Positions 6,884-14,184 of a stretch of 29,102 nucleotides of DNA are shown piece by piece. The translations under genes were made by a program, and so were the position numbers. Location: contig DFIN01000043.1 of assembly GCA_002372135.1 (NCBI GenBank), forward strand, positions 462 through 29,563, read 5' to 3'. The stretch is from Bacteroidales bacterium UBA3696. Its GTDB lineage: Bacteria; Bacteroidota; Bacteroidia; Bacteroidales; Paludibacteraceae. How positions within the stretch are numbered: the first letter of the stretch is position 1; every line of letters begins with the position of its first letter. Under the pieces are notes generated by a model that was given only the letters and a program-made list of their open reading frames with translations, ran no database searches and had not been told where the DNA came from.

Positions 6884-8065
6884 ATGAACCACTCTTTTCC
6901 TATTCTTGATAGATTGTTCCGCATAGGTTGTATCGCTTTAATGCTCATACTTACTGCGGTAACGGCAATGGCTCAACGCAATCAAACGTCTTCTTCCTTT
7001 GATGAGGACTACATTTTTTGGGGGTATCCGAATATGTACCTCAGTTATCAAGCCAAGATGGCGTATCCCCTTATCGATCAAATACTGTTGGCTAATCCAC
7101 CGGAAAAAGAACCGAATAGTGTCCGTCAGTTGGCACTTGTAACGCTTGACCAGTTTCTGCACGAAACCGATTATCAACGACGTGACGCATTCTATCCGTT
7201 CATCACTGCCCGTATGGCTCACGTATTCGATGGCATGGACGAACCGGCGTGGGCAGGCGTGCGTATATATAAGTTATATAACAGCGGTTTTATCCTTCGG
7301 ACGCTGAAGACCACCGTGGCGATTGACCTTGTGCCGGGAGGTAGTACCACCAAACCTTTTTTGACAGACTCCGTGGTATCTGAATTGGCGAGCCGCTGCG
7401 ATGCGCTGCTCGTAACCAATACCGATAGCCGTCATGCAAATCGCAATATAGCCAAAGCCTTTGTAGAGGCAGGAAAATTTGTATATGCACCGCAATCATC
7501 AACAGGACTATGGAACAATTTGGATGAGGAGTTATTGCAAATCGTGGGAACTGATACGGCGATGACCCTTGAAACCAAAGGAATGACCCTGCATATTCTG
7601 CCCGGGCATAACGGAAGGGCGCAAAACAATATCTACGTGATGGACTTCCAAGGTCGTGGAGTAGTAGCACATACCGGTGCACAAGATAACGATAATGACT
7701 GGACATGGATAGACCAAGTACACAGCCAATACGACATAGATATTCTGCTCACGAAGAGCCAAAATACGAACTTGGAATCCATTCTGCGTGGTTTCCAACC
7801 GCGCTTGGTCATCACCGCTCATGAGAACGAAATGGAAAGTTCGATAGATAAGCGCGAATCGTATTGGGCTACGCAAAAGCGATTGCAGAATGTTGCTGAC
7901 CTTGGTATCCCGAATGTGATAATGACGTGGGGCGAGAGTTTTGAATATGCCGACCGTGAGTCGGATAATATATCGTCCTCTGCTAACAAAGTGCTGAAAG
8001 ATGGTGTATTATATATTGAACGCAAGGGATCGTTATATACTCCCGCCGGTATGAAGGTGAAATAA
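6884..8065 (+). CDS. Secreted metallo-beta-lactamase-fold paralogue with degenerate metal site
   Basis: A 393-residue protein with a signal peptide (hydrophobic 13-28, likely cleaved after AMA-30). It aligns over its full length with the next gene: FWGYPN, LALVTLDQ, RIYKLYNSGF, VAIDLVPGGS, LHILPGH, LRGFQPRLVIT, PNVIMTWGE. The HxHxDH motif is replaced by N179-T-D181-S-R183-H184 and the later metal Asp by A266; only H184, H242 and H313 remain. It is therefore probably not a hydrolase of the usual type. A C-terminal extension of about 38 residues is absent from the neighbour. The start is 17 bases after kamE with no terminator between. Function is unknown; a binding or regulatory partner is possible. 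Confidence 0.8.
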   Translation: MNHSFPILDRLFRIGCIALMLILTAVTAMAQRNQTSSSFDEDYIFWGYPNMYLSYQAKMAYPLIDQILLANPPEKEPNSVRQLALVTLDQFLHETDYQRRDAFYPFITARMAHVFDGMDEPAWAGVRIYKLYNSGFILRTLKTTVAIDLVPGGSTTKPFLTDSVVSELASRCDALLVTNTDSRHANRNIAKAFVEAGKFVYAPQSSTGLWNNLDEELLQIVGTDTAMTLETKGMTLHILPGHNGRAQNNIYVMDFQGRGVVAHTGAQDNDNDWTWIDQVHSQYDIDILLTKSQNTNLESILRGFQPRLVITAHENEMESSIDKRESYWATQKRLQNVADLGIPNVIMTWGESFEYADRESDNISSSANKVLKDGVLYIERKGSLYTPAGMKVK

Positions 8066-8112
8066 TCTACCCTGTTGGCACTTATACGTCTAAATATCTA
8101 AATGTACTTGCT

Positions 8113-9150
8113 ATGACTAAACACATATTCTCTGTCCTGTTGCTCATATTCTTCGTGGCGACTTCCATGGCACAAACCACGAGCGAAAATCCCAATGCCA
8201 ATCAGTATATCTATTGGGGCTATCCTGCCGAATATAAATTAAATCAGGCTGCGGCTGCTTTCGGTGCCATCGACAATATGCTGCAAACATATCTGCCCGG
8301 AAAAGAAATTCCCGCGCCGCGTGAATTAGCACTGGTCAGCCTTGACCAACTGCTGCACGACACGGACAATGATGCCACCGAACCATTCTACAACTTCATC
8401 AACAAACGTATGTTGCGTGTGCTGCAAGACTTGGACAACCCCGTAACAAAAGGCTTGAGAATTTACAAACTCTACAACGATGGATTTATCATCAAATCAA
8501 ACAAGGCAACGGTTGCCATAGACCTTATTCCGGGTGGCTCGGATAGCAAACCATTCATCAAGGACTCGATTATCTATGGAATAGTGGGTAAGTGCGATGC
8601 GCTGTTTATCTCGCACTGGCATCCCGACCATGCCAACCTCAACGTAGCCAAAGCGTTTGCGGCGAACGGCAAGCGTGTGATTGCTCCCAAAGACCTTTGG
8701 GTAGGTGTGGACCCGCTGATTCAACCCCTTGCCGAACACGTTGAAACGGACATAGAGTTTGAAGACTTAGACCTGACACTGCACGTGTTACCCGGTCACC
8801 AAGACAATGTGTATAATAATATCAACGTGGTAGAGTTTCACGGCATAGGTACGGTAGCGCAGACCGGCGACCAGTGGTATTGTTGCGACATGGATTGGAT
8901 TGACCATGTGCACGAGCGATATGAAATTGACGTGTTGATGCCCAATTGCTGGATACACGATTTTGAACGTCATCTGCGTGGATTTGCCCCTAAAATGCTA
9001 ATTACCGGGCACGAAAACGAATTGGGCGAACACTCCATTGACCACCGCGAAGCCTATTGGATTACGATGAAGAAAATGGAACTGTTGTCTCATCTGCATA
9101 TCCCCAATGTACTTATGACCTGGGGCGAATGGTATGACTACCAACGGTAA
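8113..9150 (+). CDS. Secreted metallo-beta-lactamase-fold hydrolase
   Basis: A 345-residue protein with a signal peptide (hydrophobic 5-18, cleavage likely after SMA-20), so periplasmic or secreted. All expected MBL metal ligands are visible: H168-W-H170-P-D172-H173, H229 in LPGHQ, D253 in QTGDQ and H300 in ITGHEN, consistent with a binuclear site. A 110-residue N-terminal region without an obvious motif precedes the MBL core. MBL enzymes hydrolyse esters, thioesters, lactones, phosphodiesters or beta-lactams; the substrate cannot be told here. It follows its degenerate paralogue by 47 bases and closes the kamDE unit, with a terminator 3 bases after its stop. Confidence 0.85.
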   Translation: MTKHIFSVLLLIFFVATSMAQTTSENPNANQYIYWGYPAEYKLNQAAAAFGAIDNMLQTYLPGKEIPAPRELALVSLDQLLHDTDNDATEPFYNFINKRMLRVLQDLDNPVTKGLRIYKLYNDGFIIKSNKATVAIDLIPGGSDSKPFIKDSIIYGIVGKCDALFISHWHPDHANLNVAKAFAANGKRVIAPKDLWVGVDPLIQPLAEHVETDIEFEDLDLTLHVLPGHQDNVYNNINVVEFHGIGTVAQTGDQWYCCDMDWIDHVHERYEIDVLMPNCWIHDFERHLRGFAPKMLITGHENELGEHSIDHREAYWITMKKMELLSHLHIPNVLMTWGEWYDYQR

Positions 9151-9152
9151 GA

Positions 9153-9188
9153 AAAAAGAGGCACAACCTTTGAGTTGCGCCTCTTTTT
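9153..9188 (+). terminator. Terminator of the kamDE-MBL operon
   Basis: AAAAAGAGGC (9153-9162) pairs with GCCTCTTTTT (9179-9188). One A/C mismatch follows, then CAAC/GTTG and a CTTTGA loop. It begins 3 bases after the MBL stop and ends in a T run. The A run on the other side lets it serve the convergent YbaK-type gene too. Confidence 0.85.
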
Positions 9189-9267
9189 ACAATTGTTTGC
9201 AGGTCGCCGGTAAAAGCCACCATTTAAGTTTCTCGTCATCCGTACAGCAATACGTCATGCATAGGAC

Positions 9268-9816
9268 TTATTCTCTGCGTTGTGTATCTATATATTCTAC
9301 GGTATTGCCCACCAAGGTGAGGAACTGCTTAAAAGCCTCTTGCTCAATGACCACTGTACCGCGACAGTCGTTGGGATGAAAACTGAGCGAATCCGCATCT
9401 TTCAAACGGCTATCAAGAAAGAGGATGACATGGTGCTCCGTGTCGTTAATCAGTCCGAACGGACTCACACTACCCGGTTCCAAACCCAAATAGCGCATCA
9501 TACGCTCGGGCGAAGCAAACGACAACTTGCCCGGGGCTTTCTTGCCTTGTGAAACCAAGATGTCTTTGAGCCAATGCTCAATGTCATGTATGGCAAGGTC
9601 ATCGTCGCACGGGAAACAGATGAGGTAGTGCTGGTCACCCTTGTGATTGCGCATAAAAATGTTCTTGCAGTGCACACTGCCATCGTCCTTCCACCATCGT
9701 TTGGCTTCCTCAATCGTTTTACCTTCGGGATGGTTGTATGTCGTGAAAGGAATTTGGTGCTCTGTAAGATAACGAAGTACTTTTTCTTGTCTGTCGGATA
9801 TAATTTCGTAATCCAT
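9268..9816 (-). CDS. YbaK/ProX-family aminoacyl-tRNA deacylase
   Basis: A 182-residue cytosolic protein of the YbaK/prolyl-tRNA editing superfamily. Markers are HCKNIFMRNHKG, with the lysine conserved for editing activity, PGKLSFASPERM, and LGLEPGSVSPFGLIND, the glycine-rich rim of the substrate pocket. Members of this ProX/PrdX type remove misloaded alanine (some cysteine) from tRNA-Pro in trans. The start at 9816 (MDYEIISDRQ) fits the family. In-frame codons up to 9948 run through the promoter and lack homology, so I rejected them. It is transcribed divergently from the AspT-like transporter. Confidence 0.88.
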   Translation of the reverse strand: MDYEIISDRQEKVLRYLTEHQIPFTTYNHPEGKTIEEAKRWWKDDGSVHCKNIFMRNHKGDQHYLICFPCDDDLAIHDIEHWLKDILVSQGKKAPGKLSFASPERMMRYLGLEPGSVSPFGLINDTEHHVILFLDSRLKDADSLSFHPNDCRGTVVIEQEAFKQFLTLVGNTVEYIDTQRRE

Positions 9817-9856
9817 AATTTGTCGTTTTGTTGATTGCTCCGAATTATTCAGCCGA

Positions 9857-9887
9857 CAAAAGTACAGCCTTTTTTGTGTTGAACAAA
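9857..9887 (-). promoter_or_regulatory. Promoter of the YbaK/ProX gene
   Basis: On the reverse strand TTTG (9887-9884), exactly 19 bases, and TACTTTTG (9864-9857) form a perfect Bacteroidetes promoter, giving a leader of about 35 bases. The divergent transporter promoter lies 44 bases further along. Confidence 0.78.
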
Positions 9888-9930
9888 GAGAATTATATGG
9901 TGTGTTGTGTGGTACATACGAAAAAAAGCC

Positions 9931-9938
9931 TACTTTTG
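9931..9938 (+). promoter_or_regulatory. -7 element of the AspT-like transporter
   Basis: TACTTTTG, identical to the -7 element of the divergent gene, lies 21 bases before the ATG at 9960. The -33 position at 19-base spacing reads TGTG, a poor match; a TTG is 23 bases away. The leader would be only about 15 bases. Confidence 0.55.
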
Positions 9939-9959
9939 TCGCCGTCAAAATACGAGGTT

Positions 9960-11627
9960 ATGAACTTCTTTCGAACCATGTTGGTAGAACCGAGTGTTCT
10001 GCAATCCATTGTGGTCCTGACGCTATGTATTGCGTTGGGACTGTTTTTGGCGGAAAAACTGCGCATCAAGAACTTCTCCGTGGGTATGACATGGATATTG
10101 TTCTGCGGCATTGTATTTTCTCATTTTGGTATTAGTCTCAATCCGACGGTCGGGCAGTTTGCCAAGGACTTTGGATTGGTCTTGTTTGTCTATTCGTTGG
10201 GACTGCAAGTCGGTCCCTCCTTCTTTTCATCATTCGGTAAGGGCGGATGGCAGATGAATGTGTATGCCACCCTCATTGTGCTCTTAGGCTGTGTGACCAC
10301 CTATGTTATCCATCTTGTCAGCGATGAACCGATAGCCACTATGGTGGGGGTTATGACCGGTGCCGTGACCAACACTCCGTCTATGGGTGCAGCCCAGCAA
10401 GCGTATTCGGATTTGTTCGGCACCGAAGAGAGCACCATCGCCTCAGCGTATGCGGTGGCCTATCCGTTGGCTGTATTAGGCATCATACTGACAATGCCTT
10501 TGCTCAAACGCATTTTCCGCATCAGCATAGATAAAGAAGAGGAAGCATTGGCGCGCGCCCGCAGTGAGGCACAAGACGAGACCGTACTGACCGATGTGCT
10601 GGTTACTAATGAACAACTGACCGGTATCACCGTCCGCGAACTGAACAAGATGCTCAATATCAAGATGGTCATCTCCCGTATCATCCATAGCGACGGACAT
10701 GAGCAGGTGCCATCTGCCGACTCCGTCATCACCCAAGGCGACCATCTGCGTATCCTGACCGACAAAGAACATGTCGGCACACTTCGTCTAATCGGACAGC
10801 AGACCGAGCGCGAACTCAAAGCCCAAGAAGCCGGTCCGGAATTGGTATCACGGCGTATAGTGGTGACCAAACCGCGCTGGAACGGCAAACGCATTGGCAG
10901 CCTGCATATCAACCAGAAGTACCATGTAACCATCACCCGCATCAACCGTGCCGGGATTGACCTGCTGGCTACTGCCGACCTCCCCCTGCAAATGGGCGAC
11001 CGAATCATGGTGGTGGGCGAAAAAGAACAGGTCAAGCAAGTGGCTGACCTGTTTGGCAACGAAATGAAGAAACTCGATATTCCCAACCTCATTCCTATCT
11101 TCTTGGGTATCGCGTTAGGTGTGCTGGTCGGTTCGCTACCTATTCAGTTGCCGGGATTAAATACACCCTTCAAATTAGGCTTAGCGGGCGGCACTATTAT
11201 TGTCGCCATCCTAATAGGGCGTTATGGTCCTTATTACCACTTGGTTACCTTTGCTACAACCAGTGCCAATCGTATGTTGCGCGAGACGGGACTGTGTCTG
11301 TTCCTCGCGGCTGTCGGATTGGGAGCCGGCGAGAGTTTTGTTCCGTCCATTTTGGCAGGCGGTTACAACTGGATTTTGTACGGCATACTGATTACGATGT
11401 TGCCGTTGCTTATTGTCGGTTTTGTGGCACGCAAATGGGGCAAACTCAACTACTTCAGTCTGATGGGACTCTTGGCAGGTGCCACCAACGATCCGCCTGC
11501 CTTGGCGTATGCCTCGTCGCTGTCAGACGAGAACAATCAGCCCTCGGTGGCGTATGCCACAGTCTATCCGCTGACCATGTTCCTGCGCGTCATGGCTGCC
11601 CAACTAATGATTATTCTGCTGTGTTAA
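9960..11627 (+). CDS. AspT/YidE/YbjL-family transporter with two RCK_C domains
   Basis: A 555-residue inner-membrane protein with an internally duplicated layout: about five helices (10-185), two cytosolic TrkA-C/RCK_C-like domains (about 205-285 and 290-375, each ending in a GD-x-(L/I) strand such as QGDHLRILTD and MGDRIMVVGE), then about five more helices (380-555). The duplicated pore motifs are GAVTNTPSMGAAQQAY and GATNDPPALAYASS. The founding member AspT exchanges aspartate for alanine; Bacteroidetes members are uncharacterised, so the substrate is open. I chose ATG 9960 because upstream in-frame codons lie in the promoter region. It sits between the lysine and butyrate operons, which makes an amino- or carboxylic-acid exchange role plausible but unproven. 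Confidence 0.88.
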   Translation: MNFFRTMLVEPSVLQSIVVLTLCIALGLFLAEKLRIKNFSVGMTWILFCGIVFSHFGISLNPTVGQFAKDFGLVLFVYSLGLQVGPSFFSSFGKGGWQMNVYATLIVLLGCVTTYVIHLVSDEPIATMVGVMTGAVTNTPSMGAAQQAYSDLFGTEESTIASAYAVAYPLAVLGIILTMPLLKRIFRISIDKEEEALARARSEAQDETVLTDVLVTNEQLTGITVRELNKMLNIKMVISRIIHSDGHEQVPSADSVITQGDHLRILTDKEHVGTLRLIGQQTERELKAQEAGPELVSRRIVVTKPRWNGKRIGSLHINQKYHVTITRINRAGIDLLATADLPLQMGDRIMVVGEKEQVKQVADLFGNEMKKLDIPNLIPIFLGIALGVLVGSLPIQLPGLNTPFKLGLAGGTIIVAILIGRYGPYYHLVTFATTSANRMLRETGLCLFLAAVGLGAGESFVPSILAGGYNWILYGILITMLPLLIVGFVARKWGKLNYFSLMGLLAGATNDPPALAYASSLSDENNQPSVAYATVYPLTMFLRVMAAQLMIILLC

Positions 11628-11735
11628 AAATAGCAATTTTTGCGCCCTTAGCAGCACCTGCCGGTGACACGATGCTTGTCAGAGAAGTTAGTCGCTGAAT
11701 TGGATTTTCCAAAAAGGAAAGGCAAAAATCGTAAT

Positions 11736-11782
11736 AGAGTTCACAAATTTGTGCTATACAAACTTGTGAACTCTGTTTTTTT
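11736..11782 (+). terminator. Terminator after the AspT-like transporter
   Basis: AGAGTTCACAA (11736-11746) pairs with TTGTGAACTCT (11764-11774). The inner stem extends through TTTG/CAAA, and seven T residues follow after a G. It lies 108 bases after the transporter stop. The bases 11628-11735 between them hold no gene and only a weak TTTCC/GGAAA hairpin near 11706-11720. Confidence 0.85.
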
Positions 11783-11792
11783 ACTATCTTTG
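11763..11792 (+). promoter_or_regulatory. Promoter of the butyrate operon
   Basis: TATCTTTG (11785-11792) matches TAnnTTTG. At 18-base spacing lies CTTG (11763-11766), a three-of-four match to the -33 TTTG. This -33 element is inside the 3' arm of the upstream terminator. Transcription from about 11799 gives a leader of some 32 bases before the CoA-transferase gene. Confidence 0.65.
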
Positions 11793-11830
11793 CCGCCGAT
11801 TGATAGTATTATTCTATAAAATCAAACGTT

Positions 11831-12490
11831 ATGGAAAAAGAACAAGTCAGAGAAGTGATTGCCCGTCGTGCGGCTCGCGAATTGCACGATGGCGATGTGG
11901 TTAACCTTGGTATCGGGCTGCCGACCATGATTCCTAACTACCTGCCCGCAGGTATAACCGTTACGCTGCAGACCGAGAATGGCGCAATGGGACTGGGACC
12001 CTCGCCCAAAGCCGGTGAAGAGGACAAGAACTTGGTGAATGCCGGTGGTGGTGCTATCACGCTGATTCCGGGTGCATCCACTTTCGACAGCGCAACTTCG
12101 TTTGCCATTATCCGTGGCGGACACGTGGATGTCAGCGTATTAGGGGCTTTGCAAGTGGACGAAAAGGGCAACCTCGCCAACTGGATTATCCCCGGCAAGA
12201 TTGCTCCGGGTATGGGCGGCGCGATGGACTTGGTGGTAGGTGCCAAGCGTGTGATTATCGCTATGGAACATACGCAGAAAGGGGCTCCTAAGATTCTCAA
12301 ACAATGCACACTGCCGCTGACAGCCGCCGGACAGGTGAACATGATCATCACCGAGATGGGTGTCATCAATGTGACCGACAAAGGGCTGGTACTGGTGGAA
12401 AAACATCCTGAGTTCACCGTAGAGGACATTAAGGCTGCCACAGAGGCTGAACTGATTATTTCGGATAATCTCAAATCGATGCTCGACTAA
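11831..12490 (+). CDS. atoA: Acetoacetate/butyrate CoA-transferase, subunit B
   Basis: A 219-residue protein with the size and sequence of the B (beta) subunit of 3-oxoacid CoA-transferases (AtoA/CtfB/ScoB). GIGLPTMIPNY (27-37) and TENG (48-51), with the catalytic glutamate E49 that forms the CoA thioester, are present, followed by GGGAITLIPGASTFDS and PGKIAPGMGGAMDLV. The enzyme moves CoA between butyryl-CoA (or acetyl/succinyl-CoA) and acetoacetate. It normally needs an A subunit (AtoD/ScoA), which usually sits next door but is absent here: an AspT-like transporter lies upstream and a crotonase downstream. The exact CoA donor cannot be read from the sequence. The next gene starts after one base. 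Confidence 0.92.
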   Translation: MEKEQVREVIARRAARELHDGDVVNLGIGLPTMIPNYLPAGITVTLQTENGAMGLGPSPKAGEEDKNLVNAGGGAITLIPGASTFDSATSFAIIRGGHVDVSVLGALQVDEKGNLANWIIPGKIAPGMGGAMDLVVGAKRVIIAMEHTQKGAPKILKQCTLPLTAAGQVNMIITEMGVINVTDKGLVLVEKHPEFTVEDIKAATEAELIISDNLKSMLD

Positions 12491-12491
12491 G

Positions 12492-13271
12492 ATGGCTTAC
12501 ACCTATCTTCGCTACGCGCAAGAGGGCTATGTAGGTACGCTGACGCTGAGTGCACCCGAGTCGCTCAATGCGCTGAATAGCCAATTGATTGGCGAACTGA
12601 AACATTTTCTCTCGCACTTGGATACAGATAGTCTGCGTGTGCTTATCCTCACCGGTGACGGCGACCGCTCGTTTGTGGCGGGTGCCGACATATCGGAGAT
12701 GGCGCACATGAATGAGGTAGAAGGCTTCCACTTCGGCAATGCCGGAGCCGAAGCCTTTTGTATGTTAGAAGATCTGCCCGTTCCTACCATAGCCGCAATA
12801 AACGGATTCTGTCTGGGTGGCGGCTGCGAGATTGCTATGGCGTGCGACATACGCTATGCGTCGTCTCGTGCCAAGTTCGGGCAGCCGGAAGTGGGATTGG
12901 GTATCATTCCCGGCTTCAGCGGCACCTATCGCCTTGCCAAGTTGATTGGTCAGGGTATGGCAAAAGAGTTGATATACAGCGGTAGGGTCATCAAGGCGGA
13001 TGAGGCATTGCGCATCGGATTGGTCAATGCCGTCTATGAGCCGGATGAACTGATGCCTAAGGTGCAAGAGTTGGCAGCACAGATAGCCAAGAACGCTCCC
13101 ATTGCCGTCAGGAACGCCAAGCAGTGTATCAATCGTAACTATGACATGAACCGTGCAGATGCGCTGCGATTGGAGAACAATCTCTTTGCGCAATGCTTTG
13201 CGACCGAGGACCAGAAGAACGGCATGGCGGCTTTCCTGAAAAAGGAAAAAGCTGTATTTAACGGGAAGTGA
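12492..13271 (+). CDS. crt: Crotonase / enoyl-CoA hydratase
   Basis: A 259-residue enoyl-CoA hydratase/isomerase family member. FVAGADISEM (61-70) forms part of the CoA oxyanion hole. NGFCLGGGCEIAMACDI carries the first catalytic glutamate E113, and FGQPEVGLGIIPG the second, E133. With both acids present it should hydrate crotonyl-CoA to 3-hydroxybutyryl-CoA reversibly in the cytosol. With the following dehydrogenase it connects crotonyl-CoA and acetoacetyl-CoA. It starts one base after the CoA-transferase stop. Confidence 0.93.
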   Translation: MAYTYLRYAQEGYVGTLTLSAPESLNALNSQLIGELKHFLSHLDTDSLRVLILTGDGDRSFVAGADISEMAHMNEVEGFHFGNAGAEAFCMLEDLPVPTIAAINGFCLGGGCEIAMACDIRYASSRAKFGQPEVGLGIIPGFSGTYRLAKLIGQGMAKELIYSGRVIKADEALRIGLVNAVYEPDELMPKVQELAAQIAKNAPIAVRNAKQCINRNYDMNRADALRLENNLFAQCFATEDQKNGMAAFLKKEKAVFNGK

Positions 13272-13318
13272 TTGCCGTTGAAAAATCTTAATTATTAACT
13301 ACTAATTATGAACTAAAT

Positions 13319-14155
13319 ATGAAAATCTATGTAATTGGTACGGGTACTATGGCAAAGGGTATCATCAAGGCCTTTGCTGCCAAGATGCCTGTTGTGATGA
13401 AGAGCCGCACCCAAGCGAGCCTTGACAAAGCCATGGCTTCCATTCAGAAGGGCTATGACAAGTTGGTAGAGAAGGGCAAGATGACCGCCGAAGCCGCTGA
13501 GGCTATCATGGCGAACATTAGCACCACGACGGACTATGCCGCCTTTGCTGATGCCGACCTCGTCATTGAGGCTGCCGTGGAGGATATGGAACTCAAAAAG
13601 GATGTGTTCCGAGAGTTGGATACCATCTGCCAACCGGAGGCTATCTTTGCCACTAACTCCTCGTCACTCTCCATCACGGAGATCGCCGCTGCCACGCAGC
13701 GTGCTGACAAGTTCATCGGTTGCCACTTCTTCAACCCTGCCGACCGTATGGCATTGGTGGAAGTGATCAACGGACAACGTACATCAGAGCAGACGACACA
13801 GTGCATCATAGACTTGTGCACTGCCATCGGCAAGACCCCAGTGCCCGTCAAAGAGGCTCCGGGCTTTGTAGTGAACCGCATATTGATTCCTATGATCAAT
13901 GAGGCAGTGGGCATACTGGCAGACGGAATCGCTTCGGCAGAAGACATAGACAAGTGCATGCAACTGGGTGCCAACCATCCCATGGGACCTTTGGCACTGG
14001 CAGACCTGATAGGCAACGATGTCAATTTGGCTATTATGGAAGTGCTCTACAAGGAGTTTGGTGACCCCAAGTATCGTCCTCATCCGCTGCTTCGCAAGAT
14101 GGTGCGCGCCGGTCTGCTTGGTCGCAAAACAGGCGAAGGATTCTACAAGTATTAA
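13319..14155 (+). CDS. hbd: 3-hydroxybutyryl-CoA dehydrogenase
   Basis: A 278-residue protein with the usual two-domain layout. The Rossmann start IGTGTMAKG (6-14) binds NAD(P), and VIEAAVEDMELK is typical of the family. HFFNPADRMALVEVI holds the catalytic dyad H136/E148, and EAPGFVVNR the conserved Asn (N186). The C-terminal helical domain includes NHPMGPLALADLIG. The family norm after HFFNP is A-P-V-M-K; here it is A-D-R-M-A, a modest change near the active site. It interconverts acetoacetyl-CoA and 3-hydroxybutyryl-CoA. A 47-base AT-rich spacer separates it from the crotonase. Confidence 0.92.
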   Translation: MKIYVIGTGTMAKGIIKAFAAKMPVVMKSRTQASLDKAMASIQKGYDKLVEKGKMTAEAAEAIMANISTTTDYAAFADADLVIEAAVEDMELKKDVFRELDTICQPEAIFATNSSSLSITEIAAATQRADKFIGCHFFNPADRMALVEVINGQRTSEQTTQCIIDLCTAIGKTPVPVKEAPGFVVNRILIPMINEAVGILADGIASAEDIDKCMQLGANHPMGPLALADLIGNDVNLAIMEVLYKEFGDPKYRPHPLLRKMVRAGLLGRKTGEGFYKY

Positions 14156-14184
14156 GTTGAAACTATAAACTATAACAAAGAACC

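Noticed and set aside
9817..9959. N-terminal extensions of the YbaK-type gene and the AspT-like gene toward each other
   Set aside because: Both run through the divergent promoters and add residues without family homology; starts at 9816 and 9960 are preferred.
11700..11735. Second terminator hairpin after the AspT-like gene
   Set aside because: Only five base pairs (TTTCC/GGAAA) and no T run; the strong hairpin at 11736-11782 explains termination.
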